Shown here: one piece after another, positions 51,714 to 61,989 of the stretch | How the letters are laid out: the number at the start of each line of letters is the position of its first letter | Numbering within the stretch: the stretch's first letter is position 1 | From: Bacteroidota bacterium | GTDB taxonomy: Bacteria; Bacteroidota; Bacteroidia; Bacteroidales; Lentimicrobiaceae | Direction: 5' to 3' | DNA: 64,000 nt | Assembly (NCBI GenBank): GCA_023441805.1 | Contig: JAEZNO010000003.1 | Span: 1 to 64,000, forward strand | Position numbers and translations under genes: made by a program | Notes under the pieces: model-generated | Database searches by the model: none | Seen by the model: the letters and a program-made list of their open reading frames with translations, nothing else | Told to the model about the DNA's origin: nothing

Positions 51714-53615
51714 ATGAGTGAGCAGATCAAACATGAGTGCGGAATAGCAGTAGTGAGGCTGCTCAAACCCCTAGAATATTATCTCAACAAATATGGTACT
51801 TCAACATGGGGGCTTAATAAACTGCATCTGTTACTTGAAAAACAACATAACCGTGGACAGGATGGTGCCGGAATTGCCTGCATCAAACTAGACCCTGAAC
51901 CGGGATTTAAGTACATCGACAGGCATCGTTCAAATTCAAACACTCCTATAACTGATATCTTCACGGCTGCTTATACTGAAATCAATGACTATATTGCCCA
52001 GCATCCCGGAAGGATTAACGATCTTCAAGGATTAAAGAAAGCTACTGGATTTGCAGGTGAACTTTTCCTGGGGCACCTTAGGTATGGTACGTTTGGAAAA
52101 AATAGCGTGCAAAACCTCCATCCGGTGTATCGTGCTAATAACTGGATGACCCGGAATCTTTTGCTGGCAGGTAATTTCAACATGACAAATGTTGATGAAC
52201 TATTCAACAGACTCGTTGAGTTGGGCCAGTTTCCTGTGCAAACATCTGATACTATTACTATTCTTGAGAAAATAGGCCATTTTCTTGATGAGGAAAACGA
52301 ACGCTTGTATCAGGAATTTAAAAGCGAAGGTCATAGCAAAAAAGATATTACTCCCTTAATTGCCAATTCTCTTGATGTTGCCCGAATCCTGAAAAATGCT
52401 TCAGCCAGTTGGGATGGTGGATATGCAATTGCCGGAATGTTTGGTCATGGTGACGCATTTGTCTTTCGTGATCCTGCAGGAATTCGCCCGGCTTTCTATT
52501 ACCGCGATGATGAGGTGGTGATTGTCGCTTCCGAGAGGCCGGTTATCCAGACTGCCATGAATATCCCACACAACCGGGTAAAGGAAATTGCTCCCGGAAG
52601 TGCACTGATAATCAAGAAAGACGGAACAACCACAACGGAGCAGATACTTGCCCCGGCTGTCCTCAAAGCCTGTTCATTCGAACGAATTTACTTTAGTCGC
52701 GGTACCGATGTTGATATTTACAATGAACGCAAAAAACTTGGTAAAGCACTTACTCCTGCAATTCTTGAATCAGTAGGGTATGATATTAAGAATACAATCT
52801 TCTCATATATTCCAAACACTGCTATAGATGCTTATTATGGCTTAATTGATGAATTGGCCTGTTTCTGTGATAGTATCAAGAAAGAGCAGTTACTTAAAAA
52901 TGCCTCTAATCTCACACCCGGGATTATAGATGAAATCATGGAGTTTAAGCCACGAATTGAGAAGGTGGCCGTTAAAGATATCAAACTGAGGACTTTCATC
53001 ACACAGGATAACGCCCGCGACGACCTTGTTGCTCATGTTTATGATGTCACTTATGGAGTCGTAAAACCAGGAGTCGATAATCTCGTAGTACTTGATGATT
53101 CAATAGTTCGCGGTACTACATTAAAGAAAAGTATCATCAGGATACTCGACAGATTGGGCCCAAAGAAAATAGTGATTGCTTCGTCAGCACCTCAGATAAG
53201 ATATCCTGACTGCTACGGAATCGATATGGCGAAACTGGGTGATTTTATAGCATTCAATGCAGCCATTGAGTTATTAAAGGAGACAAACCAGACACATATA
53301 ATCAATGAAGTTTACCGTAAGTGTAAAGATCAGGAAAAACTCCCCAAAGACCAGGTGGTTAATTATGTAAAGGAGATTTATGCACCTTTTACGGCTTCGC
53401 AGATATCAGATAAAGTGTCACAACTGGTTACACCTAATGATTGCAATGCAGAAGTTCAGGTTGTTTATCAGACAATCGAAGATTTACACCAGTCCATACC
53501 AAACAACACCGGCGACTGGTACTTCACCGGAAACTACCCAACACCCGGTGGTAATAAGGTGGTTAATCGATCGTTTATCAATTATATTGAGGGGCGGAAT
53601 GAGAGAGCTTATTGA
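51714..53615 (+). CDS. PurF-like amidophosphoribosyltransferase (long Bacteroidota form)
   Basis: 633 residues versus about 470-500 for ordinary PurF. N-terminal class II glutamine amidotransferase: the candidate nucleophile is Cys9 in KHECGIAV, not residue 2, followed by KQHNRGQDGAGIAC and GHLRYGTFG. C-terminal phosphoribosyltransferase has the PRPP loop NLVVLDDSIVRGTTLKKS near 458. Insertions around residues 85-110 and 190-220 and a C-terminal extension (about 540-633) explain the extra length. Bacteroidota often carry this form beside a canonical PurF, so it may not be the main purine enzyme. For Cys9 to act as an N-terminal nucleophile, eight residues would need removal. Confidence 0.88.
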   Translation: MSEQIKHECGIAVVRLLKPLEYYLNKYGTSTWGLNKLHLLLEKQHNRGQDGAGIACIKLDPEPGFKYIDRHRSNSNTPITDIFTAAYTEINDYIAQHPGRINDLQGLKKATGFAGELFLGHLRYGTFGKNSVQNLHPVYRANNWMTRNLLLAGNFNMTNVDELFNRLVELGQFPVQTSDTITILEKIGHFLDEENERLYQEFKSEGHSKKDITPLIANSLDVARILKNASASWDGGYAIAGMFGHGDAFVFRDPAGIRPAFYYRDDEVVIVASERPVIQTAMNIPHNRVKEIAPGSALIIKKDGTTTTEQILAPAVLKACSFERIYFSRGTDVDIYNERKKLGKALTPAILESVGYDIKNTIFSYIPNTAIDAYYGLIDELACFCDSIKKEQLLKNASNLTPGIIDEIMEFKPRIEKVAVKDIKLRTFITQDNARDDLVAHVYDVTYGVVKPGVDNLVVLDDSIVRGTTLKKSIIRILDRLGPKKIVIASSAPQIRYPDCYGIDMAKLGDFIAFNAAIELLKETNQTHIINEVYRKCKDQEKLPKDQVVNYVKEIYAPFTASQISDKVSQLVTPNDCNAEVQVVYQTIEDLHQSIPNNTGDWYFTGNYPTPGGNKVVNRSFINYIEGRNERAY

Positions 53616-53783
53616 ATTGTTCAAAGTTCGGAATTCAACTTTTGTATAACAAATCTCTCATATATCCATCAAGTAAACTACTGTTGCCTTGCCTTTATCA
53701 AGCTATCTGGAAATTTTACTCTTAATTAGCTTTTGGCTGCTTGATTCTTTGTGCAACATAACTGTCCGTTTTCGGCGGTTTGC

Positions 53784-53838
53784 AAGTCTTCATTTTTAAG
53801 ATGTTTTATCGCTCTTAACTTTGAAGACTTTTTTTTAT
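53784..53838 (+). terminator. Strong intrinsic terminator
   Basis: Outer stem AAGTCTTCA / TGAAGACTT and inner stem TTAAGA / TCTTAA, followed by eight T. It lies 170 bases after the PurF-like stop; the stretch before it (53616-53783) shows no gene. Confidence 0.75.
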
Positions 53839-53857
53839 CCCCCAAAAACTGGTGATA

Positions 53858-53865
53858 TACTTTTG
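53858..53865 (+). promoter_or_regulatory. -7 promoter element (TACTTTTG) before the decayed T9SS gene
   Basis: Full TAnnTTTG match inside GGTGATATACTTTTGCGAA, nearly the same as 12648-12663. Confidence 0.4.
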
Positions 53866-53971
53866 CGAAGATTTGAGGAAAAGTTGCTAATTACACTGGA
53901 ACAATTTTCCCGTTTCTTTTAGGGTCTTTTTTGTTTTTGTTGTCTTATATATGTTAAAGATAATTTATAAA

Positions 53972-54043
53972 ATGAAGAGATTTATCCTAACCCTGTTCAC
54001 AATCAGCCAGATAGTAATTGTCAATGTTTCCAAAGCCCAGTGA
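53972..54043 (+). pseudogene. Orphan signal peptide ORF (23 codons)
   Basis: MKRFILTLFTISQIVIVN-VSKAQ then TGA: a complete-looking signal peptide ending in the usual Ala-Gln and immediately a stop. No matching mature domain follows in any frame before 54104. Probably the 5' stub of a deleted secreted-protein gene whose promoter (53858) remains. Confidence 0.5.
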
Positions 54044-54104
54044 GTGCGGCTTTTGCGTATTGGCGGTTGGTTGGAACTTAAATTCACATTATAAAACTAA
54101 ACAA

Positions 54105-56789
54105 ATGAAAACCATTTTTATCCTTATTTTTTCTATAGTTTGTTGTTATAATTTCCAGCTTCGCCCAGGATTGGCAGTGCATAAAGACTGATACGGAGTA
54201 CTATTTCGGATATGAGAAATCTAGTGGTCAACCTAATTTTGTCATAACTGAGACCATTAAGATTGATAGCGTTTTTGAAGCCGCAGGTAACACTTATTTT
54301 CAAAACCGCTACCAGATGCGAACATTTGATGATATATGTTTTACACCATACGGATATTCATTTCTCGGACAAAAAGTGTTCTCGAATGATTTGATCAAAT
54401 GGAACTTTATTAATAACAATGGTGACACCTTAAAGATTAAATCGGATGCACAAACCAATGATAACTGGCTCTTTTATATGGGGCCGCAATCAGACCTTCA
54501 GATAATTGCAACAATCGATTCAATTTCAGAATACTCTTTTATCGATTTAACAGATTCAGTGAAATATATTTCCTTTCAAGCCCAAAATCTTTCAGGAGTT
54601 AATACTTCACATCCTATTAATAATAAAAAGCTGGTATTAAGTAAGCATTACGGGTTCGTCAGTATATTTAAATTTGATGATTGTCCGAGTACATTAACTG
54701 AATTAAAATTATTGGGAATTAAAAGTCTTCAAAAAGGTAATGTTGATTTTGGGGCAGAGGAAGTTTGGAGCATGGAGATTGGGGATGAATTTCATGAAAT
54801 GCGGAGTTATAGTAATTATGGAAGTTGGTATGATTACGGAACTACCGATTGGTATATTAGAAAAGTCATTTCTAAGAGTATAAACGCTGATAGTAGCATT
54901 ACTTATAATTATCTGATGCTACATCGTATATTGTCAGGAAGTAGTATATATGGTATGGAGTTTCTAGATTCAATTTATCCCCCATACATTAGTAGTACTA
55001 CTCCTAATTATGCAAATTATTCAAAATTCAATACCACACCGGGTGGATTATTTCTCGATACGTTAAACTATTTTAAAGAAGCATATATATTCGAAGCCGG
55101 TTATTCACCATCTAAGTTATACTTTATAAAACAAAGCTTAATTCCGAACTATGATTATTATTCCGATTCATGCTACAAATATCCTAGTGGATTTCCTCAT
55201 ACAGAAAATAAATTTTGGACTATTAAAGGAACCGGTAGAATATATAATTATTCCTATGATACTGATGGAGGTACTTATGCTGTTGTAAGCAAAACTGAAC
55301 TTAAATATTACAAGAAGGGCAATACTACCTGGGGTACTCCTTTCAGTCTTGTATTCCCACCCTTGACAGAATATCAATGTATTAAGACTGAGTCTGAACA
55401 TTTTTATTATAATCCTAATGAAAATCGAGAGGCGGGAACATTTTCAACGGAAAGCATTAGTATAGATTCAACTTATGAGCAAAATGGACTAACTTATTAT
55501 CAGAATCACCTTTCAATGCGGCAAGCTGAGAATGACTGCTTTACCCCTTATGGATATTCATTTCTTGGGCAGAAGGTCTTCTCTGATACAACAGGTTTTT
55601 TTTATTTCGTGAACAATGAAAGCGATACCCTTAGAATTAAATCAAATGCGGCTATCAATGAGAGTTGGGTGTTTCTTGAGGACACTGATAATGCTTTAAA
55701 AATAATTGCCCGCGTTGATTCTGTCAGGAACCAAACTTTTAAAGGTATTAAAGATGAGATTAAATATATTAGCTTTCAGGCTTTCAGTATGGCTGGTGAT
55801 ACGCTCTCTCATCCAGTAAATAGTGAAACTATGATACTTAGTCAGGATCATGGATTTGTCAGGATGTTTAGATTTGATGTCTGTCCGATGGAAATATCAG
55901 TCTTGGAATTATGTGGAGATACCGATACTGGCCATAGGATAACTAACGTTGGGCCGAATGAAATATTCAATTTAAATCCAGGAGATGAAATCCATGATGA
56001 ATTTTTCTTTCAGGAAAATAAGCCTGCAGCTAATGTTTATACAAGGAACCAATATATACGAAAACTAATCTCAAAAACAGGAAGTTTTGATAGTGTCATG
56101 ACCTTTACTTATGATATATTGGAACATCAGGTTTACTACAACAGTGGTTCCGGCTATGGACAGGATACTTTATTTCCACACTACACGAAGGAAGTTACGG
56201 TTGATTTCAATGATCCTGAAATTACTAAATGGAATTCTTTACCCGGAGAAGCCTATACTGATTCAATTCAAGTTACATAGTCGGGCTTTTCCAAGAAAAT
56301 GCATATAACTCAAAGATTCTGACAGCTGAATTCAAAAAACTTAATGATACATGTTATCTGCTACCGCAGGAAACAATAAATAAAAGGTTTTATGCTGTGG
56401 CAGGAACAGGTGGCACTTACCATTTTTATAATGATGGAGATGGTATTCTTTCAAGGAGTGATATAAAATACTTTAGGAAAGGTGACATTACATGGGGCGT
56501 GCCATTTGATTTTACGAACGTTGGTAAAGAGGAGGGTATCAATATAAACTCTTTGATTTCCGTTTACCCTAATCCCGCAGAAGATAGAATAGTCTTTCAT
56601 TTAAAAACCCCATCTGATTCAACTACTCCTCTGCTTGAAATTTATTCTCCAACCTGTAAAAGAATTACAACAATAGAATTGTCATATCCGAAAACGGAAC
56701 TGAACATTGCAGCTTTTATGCGTGGAATTTACCTTTACAGGATAGCAGGTGGTAATGTTAAAGGGGCGGGGAAATTCATTAAACTTTAA
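54105..56789 (+). pseudogene. T9SS protein with internal duplication, broken by two frameshifts
   Basis: The gene starts MKTIFILIFSIV; one extra T near 54151 (GTTTGTTG) breaks the signal peptide, which would otherwise read on to ISSFAQDWQCIKTD. The long frame 54163-56280 follows, then a second one-base shift near 56270 leads to YIVGLFQENAYNSKILTAEF and a T9SS type A domain (ISVYPNPAEDRIVFHL, stop 56787-56789). Two homologous units of about 1.2 kb are visible: QCIKTDTEYYF...CFTPYGYSFLGQKVFS...YISFQA (from about 54170) and QCIKTESEHFY...CFTPYGYSFLGQKVFS...YISFQA (from about 55376). Each ends TWGTPF/TWGVPF. Domain family not recognised. Confidence 0.8.
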
Positions 56790-56844
56790 ACATTAGCCCT
56801 AGCCCTTAAAGTTCTGAATGGATTCAAATTTCTGTACAACCCTT

Positions 56845-58196
56845 TTATGCGAATATCCATCCATTTACTATGTAAGTGTTGAAAAGATATGTAGTCCATA
56901 CTACGTTTACTGACAATAAAAGAACTAGACTAGTCTTATATATCAAGTTAGATTTTAAATCCTGAAATAACCATAGTGTTATTGTTCCAATAAAAATAAA
57001 AATACCAAGATCGGAAAAGTCCCATTTTGTTGAATAATTGACTAATCCACTTACTAAAATAAGAGTACCAATCTGAAAAAACCGAATATTCAGGGGGATT
57101 TGTCGTATATAATCAAACGCTATAAATAGCAATATGTAAAAGAATGGAGAGCAAATTGTAAAGCGAAATAGGCAATGCAAACTACCGCCATGAAAAAAGA
57201 CAACAAACAAACTATTACCTATCAGGTATAGGATCGATAAAACCAATAAATAATCTTTACGCGATTGATAACTTACAACCGGCTTATTTTTATTGTGAAT
57301 AAACTGAGTATAAAGTAATTGAAATATGGTGATCAATAGTGGGATAGCAACTAAAAAGATTACTCCTATATTAATTCCAAAACCTTCATGCGACCAATCT
57401 CTGAGGTTATGAGGCACTGATAAAATGTTATTCCAGTACTTTTGGACCTCAATAAATTTAAACCATCCGCCTCTTCCATAAGCGTATTGAATTAACGAGA
57501 CAACCGTGGTTCCAACTAAAAGAGGTGCAATACGGCTAAGTAAGTTTAGGATTCCTGATTTAAAGTTTTTATGTTTGACTAAAAAGAAAAATTCGGTTCC
57601 AATTATTGATAGTAGTAAAAAGGTAAAAGATGGCCTTGTCAATGAGGCTAAAAAGAAACCTAAAAAGTAAATCCAGTATCTCCTTTTCATCAAGCCCAAG
57701 ACACCAATGGTAACCGTAATCATGTATGTTGCTTCGGTGTAAGGAATGAGAAAAATGATTATGCTCGGCAAACTAAGACTAAGAATTACGTTTGTTATAT
57801 AATTTTTCGATTCAGAAAGTAGTCTCAAAAGAAGAATGATTGCAATTGAGAAGAGTGCGTAATTTAAAAACAGGATTCCAATAGGCGGAAGAAAAGAAAT
57901 TTTCCATATTAAAGGAAACAGCGAAAAAAAGCAAAGGAGTATTCTCCACCTATTTTATCAGCATTGTAACCAAACTTTTTTAATTTAAAATAATGCCTTC
58001 CATCCCATCGAATGTAATTATCATTTGTAACTTTCTCATATGGTTTACTGACAAGTTTTCTTTCTGCGTTTTTGTTCTGCCAATTATTTGAAACTAAACC
58101 TAAACTATTATGATAGATAGTTGGATTTTGTAATGCTAAGAATATCAGCCAAAAGCAAATCAATGTTAGCAGCTGCAGAATAATCGTATTTCTCAT
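56845..58196 (-). pseudogene. PIG-V-like polyprenyl-phosphate-mannose transferase, one-base frameshift
   Basis: Two adjacent frames make one protein of about 450 residues. The 5' part (58196-57909) has the first membrane helix and NYIRWDGRHYFKLKKFGYNA, the PIG-V/GT76-like signature WDxxxY. At GEYSFAFF a single missing C near 57926 sends it to a stop. In the next frame it continues LFPLIWKISFLPPIGILFLN, joining the frame that ends at 56845 with about eight more membrane helices. Such GT-C enzymes use polyprenyl-phosphate mannose. The break lies after a run of seven T, so a sequencing error is possible. Confidence 0.75.
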
Positions 58197-58493
58197 TTTA
58201 ATAATAATTTTAAAAAAACCGGAATTTCATTTACAATGCTATTAAGATCGCAGATGGCCTTAGTTTTTGAGTTTATGCCTCAACCATAGGCATATAAACT
58301 TATCTTTTGATTGTTTATATTTCACGTGCAATTTATAACATAATTTTTAAACTGACTATATTTTTTTTGGGACTAATTGCCGTCAACGTACAGATGTTGC
58401 CTTTCAGCTGTTCAAAGCAGTTCAGGATCGCCTGTCCCGCCAATGTGACTTCATTACTCATGAGAGAGCCTTTAGCTTTTAGCCTCTAAGCCT
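58197..58493. other. Intergenic stretch, no confident gene
   Basis: An imperfect hairpin (GTTTATGCCT / AGGCATATAAAC) lies near 58274-58305. A 42-codon minus-strand ORF (start 58461, MSNEVTLAGQAILNC...) has no recognisable family and is not annotated as a gene. Confidence 0.4.
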
Positions 58494-59927
58494 TTAAAGC
58501 AGAAATTTCATCTTATTCATTGCATAAAACATCATCCTTATCAGCAACCATCCATGTGAGAATCTTGAGATGTTGGTAGAACCATAAGTGCGTGCACGAT
58601 AGCGGATAGGCACTTCAATAAGTTTCAGATTAAGTTTTGCTGATCCGAAGATAAGGTCGAAATCTCCAAATGGATCAAAATTGCCGAAGTAGGATCTGTT
58701 CTGTATCAGTTTGCGGTAGTTTGATGCGGAAAGTACCTTTGTACCACACAATGTGTCCTTTATTCGCTGTCCCAGTATCCACGAGAACATTACTGAAAAG
58801 AACTTATTACCCATCATGTTAAGGGTACGCATGGCCTCGTCTTCCATCGGATAAACCAAACGTGTTCCGTTAATATACTCACCTTTCCCGGTCGCAATGG
58901 CATCATAAAATTTGCTAAGATCTTCAGGCGCTACCGTGAGATCAGCATCCAGTATCATCAATATATCACCTGATGCATTGTTAAATCCCAACCTTACGGC
59001 ATCACCTTTACCTTTGCCTGTTTGTACAAAATACTTAACATCACGTTTATCCTTCCACGATTCACAAACACGCTTAATTTCACCCAGTGTATTATCAGTT
59101 GATCCGCCTTCAACAAAAATGATTTCTGTGTGCTTTCCCATTTCAGGAACCCGCTTTACGGCAGCTTCAATATTCCCTTCTTCGTTACGTGCAGGTATAA
59201 TCACACTCACACTAAACTCTTTGTTTGCTGCCGGAAGCTGCTCAGGCAGACGAGCAGCTATATAACCGGTCAAACAGAATGAATTTATAATCGGGAGATG
59301 GGCAATATACTTGTTAAAAAACCATGAAATAAGCGGAATGTAAAATGGCATCAGGTAGCGCCGCCCAGTCTTAACTACATCGAATCCTTCCAGATTTAAC
59401 AGATTTACCACATCCGACCTGTTCAGCCAGTTGAGCCTGTTATGAGGCATTTTTAGCCGGAGCGATTGGGCAAGACTGAGCAATGGCTCCCATAAGAAAC
59501 TATGGTAACTGATGAGGATGCGAGTGTCGGGAGTGCTGACAGTTTTAAGGCGACTGAATAATTTCTGGATATCTTCCAGATATCCCAGTGTGTCTGAAAT
59601 GATTATATAATCGAAATTCTCATTTAAATTCAGATACTCGGCATCCTGCACTGAGAAATGCAAATGAGGATACTTTTCAGAAGCAATGGCAATCATTTCT
59701 GTTGAAATGTCAATCCCCACACCATATGATGGCTTCATTTCATTAAGAAGATAACCGGTGCCACATCCTATTTCGAGTACACGTGAATTTTCAGGAATAT
59801 AGAATCGGAAAAAACGAACAAGATTATCGTAATAATGCGAACTTCTTCTGATGAACTTGTCCCTGTCAGGTGCAAGTTTATCCATTGCTTCAACTAATCG
59901 GGCTTTACTTGTAGAGGATAACATCAT
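58494..59927 (-). CDS. SAM methyltransferase-GT2 (polyprenyl-phosphate sugar synthase-like) fusion
   Basis: 477 residues, two enzymes in one chain. About 25-190: class I SAM methyltransferase with VLEIGCGTGYLLNEM, GVGIDISTEMIAIA and FDYIIISDTLGYL. About 240-460: GT2 glycosyltransferase with VSVIIPARNEEGNIEAAVKR, FVEGGSTDNT, MILDADLTVAPED (DxD metal site) and a late GDFDLIFGSAKLNLKLIEVP. No membrane helix is evident at the C-terminus. GT2 enzymes of this type load sugar onto polyprenyl phosphate, and the neighbouring GT-C membrane proteins are the probable users. The methyltransferase may modify the same lipid or sugar; that is inference. Confidence 0.88.
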   Translation of the reverse strand: MMLSSTSKARLVEAMDKLAPDRDKFIRRSSHYYDNLVRFFRFYIPENSRVLEIGCGTGYLLNEMKPSYGVGIDISTEMIAIASEKYPHLHFSVQDAEYLNLNENFDYIIISDTLGYLEDIQKLFSRLKTVSTPDTRILISYHSFLWEPLLSLAQSLRLKMPHNRLNWLNRSDVVNLLNLEGFDVVKTGRRYLMPFYIPLISWFFNKYIAHLPIINSFCLTGYIAARLPEQLPAANKEFSVSVIIPARNEEGNIEAAVKRVPEMGKHTEIIFVEGGSTDNTLGEIKRVCESWKDKRDVKYFVQTGKGKGDAVRLGFNNASGDILMILDADLTVAPEDLSKFYDAIATGKGEYINGTRLVYPMEDEAMRTLNMMGNKFFSVMFSWILGQRIKDTLCGTKVLSASNYRKLIQNRSYFGNFDPFGDFDLIFGSAKLNLKLIEVPIRYRARTYGSTNISRFSHGWLLIRMMFYAMNKMKFLL

Positions 59928-59974
59928 AAACTATTGTCAAAAGAAGATCCTGATTGGCAAATGTACGCCAAAGT

Positions 59975-61585
59975 TCATTTGCGAGGGGTAAGAATTGCAA
60001 CTTCAGTTTTTCCGAAGACTTGCTTTTCCATTGTGATGTCTTTATTTAGCATAATCAACGGCCTAAGGAAATCAACATCATAGCCGACTACCGCAACATT
60101 ATTATCATACCTTTCTATGAGCTCTCGAAATGTTAGCGTCTGACGTTGCCAGTTTACAATGCTGTTCTTATAAGTGTCGAAAATAAACCGGTCAGGATAT
60201 GATTGCTCCAATTCGTTACTGTATTTATCGGCAGCATAGACATTACCGAAAAACATTGCAGAAACCGGTGATGGCCCCGGATTAACTGCTATTACTGCCT
60301 TTCCACTGCTACGGGCTATGTCCCAGGCCTGCTCATTTAGCTTCAGCTTGTCATTAAAATAGAGCTTCTTTTTTTGGCTTATTGAGTTCCTTGCCCCAAA
60401 ATAAATCAATGGTAAGATTATAATTCCTTTTATGAGATAGTTAATAAACAGGCTTCTTCTGTATGATAAAGTCCTGTCAATTATTATTATCAGTGGAATA
60501 CAAACCAGCAATTCGTATGGCAGCAGGTATGCAACCTTTGGATGCTTGGCTGTAATTATGAACCCTGCAGCCTGTACCAGGAATACTGCCAATATAATAA
60601 TAAGATCGTTGTGTTTCTTACTTGCATTAGCTAATTTTTGTCTTATCATAAAAGCCAATAATGCCGTTGCTGTAATGATAAATATGATTGAATAGACCGG
60701 ATTGCCTTTAAAGAGCTGTATTAATGAGTCAATGTATTTTGACGAATCAATTACCGAAATATCGCCTGCGCCATAGATCCCCGAATGGATAAGCAGATTA
60801 ACGAACCACCACGCCATGCTTGGATATCGGATAACAATTGGGATTGTCAGTACGATGAAACTTATAATTGTGGTAATGAGATAAGTAAGTATATGTTTTC
60901 TTGTCCGAAGTAAAAAGATTGGAATAAGCATAAGAGGCAGAAAGATAATCTTTGACACAATTCCGAAACCCGATATCACTCCAAAAATCACTGCCCATTT
61001 CTTTAAAGAGTATCTGTCTTGTTTAAAATACCATCCAATAGCAAAAGCAGCCAGAGTAAGTGAAGATACCATCAGCATACTTTCCTGTGATAATCTGCAA
61101 AAGCCATTATAAAGAACTAACCCTGAAATAAAGGGAGTTGCCTGAAACAAGAGGGAATAAAGCAGATTGTCGCTAAACCTGAACACTACAATTCCCAGAA
61201 AGAATATAAATGCAGAACAAAGTACAGCAACAACAATATTCAATATTCTCAGGTAGTGCTCCGGATCATTTATTACAGCCCTTGTAAGGTTTTCGCTATC
61301 ATTATGATCAACCATCCACGACACTTTTAATGCAACAGCACCAATAACCTGCATTGTGGTACCGGGGTGATCATAATGGCCGGGAGCCAGACCATTAGTG
61401 ATATTAAGGGAATTGTACAGATAAGCATATGCGGGATCATAATCTCCATTGTACCATATATTGCCTCGTTCATTTATCGTATGAAGCGAAGTTATGGCAA
61501 GCAGAACCGGAATGATTAAGAGAATAACTGAGGAGATAATCCTGGTCATATCAATCTGATGAATAAATTGAGTTATATTCCACAA
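59975..61585 (-). CDS. GT-C fold membrane glycosyltransferase (GT39-like)
   Basis: 536 residues with about ten membrane helices; an internal Met at 61549 (MTRIISSVILLIIPVLLAIT) is an equally likely start. The first periplasmic loop has NGDYDPAYAYLYNSLNITNG then APGHYDHPGTTMQVIG, with acidic residues where GT-C enzymes bind the lipid-linked donor. A soluble C-terminal part follows (about 420-536). Located 47 bases upstream of the methyltransferase-GT2 gene on the same strand, so they form an operon and may share a polyprenyl-phosphate sugar donor. Confidence 0.8.
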   Translation of the reverse strand: MWNITQFIHQIDMTRIISSVILLIIPVLLAITSLHTINERGNIWYNGDYDPAYAYLYNSLNITNGLAPGHYDHPGTTMQVIGAVALKVSWMVDHNDSENLTRAVINDPEHYLRILNIVVAVLCSAFIFFLGIVVFRFSDNLLYSLLFQATPFISGLVLYNGFCRLSQESMLMVSSLTLAAFAIGWYFKQDRYSLKKWAVIFGVISGFGIVSKIIFLPLMLIPIFLLRTRKHILTYLITTIISFIVLTIPIVIRYPSMAWWFVNLLIHSGIYGAGDISVIDSSKYIDSLIQLFKGNPVYSIIFIITATALLAFMIRQKLANASKKHNDLIIILAVFLVQAAGFIITAKHPKVAYLLPYELLVCIPLIIIIDRTLSYRRSLFINYLIKGIIILPLIYFGARNSISQKKKLYFNDKLKLNEQAWDIARSSGKAVIAVNPGPSPVSAMFFGNVYAADKYSNELEQSYPDRFIFDTYKNSIVNWQRQTLTFRELIERYDNNVAVVGYDVDFLRPLIMLNKDITMEKQVFGKTEVAILTPRK

Positions 61586-61643
61586 AGTTCAACAAATTAA
61601 CGCAAACAGGACAAATATTTGTGTTCAATTACAGCAAATTTGG

Positions 61644-61808
61644 TTACTTATATACGCTGAGATTGGGTACGATTTTAATGATAAGCAGATCTTCATTATC
61701 AACCAGCACCTCAGAGCCGGGATCTGTTTTAAGTTTAGAAGCACGATAGCCCAAATCCTGAATAATTTTGAGATGCTGCCATCTCTTGCCTGAGCCTTGG
61801 TCAACTCA
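61644..61808 (-). pseudogene. Possible C-terminal remnant of an unidentified gene
   Basis: A frame without a start reads GSGKRWQHLKIIQDLGYRAS, then SEVLVDNEDLLIIKIVPNLS and VYK, stop at 61644-61646. It looks like protein coding (regular hydrophobic pattern) but has no ATG, and the rest of the 61586-61989 gap shows nothing. Identity not recognised; could also be a chance frame. Confidence 0.3.
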
Positions 61809-61989
61809 ATACCAAGTCTTACCGGTTGCAAAAGAGTACAAAAATTTGATATAGAGTAGGTATGAAAGCATTCAACGAGAAAATGATGGCTAGAAATTTG
61901 AGACATAACGTGTGATAAGTGTGGTAATTTCTTCCTTTCTTTGCATAAAGAAACTCAAACCGGTAGATATTAATCTTAAATAACTTTTT

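Noticed and set aside
58331..58461. Minus-strand 42-codon ORF (MSNEVTLAGQAILNC...)
   Set aside because: Plausible start but no recognised family and no promoter; kept only as a note in the intergenic entry.
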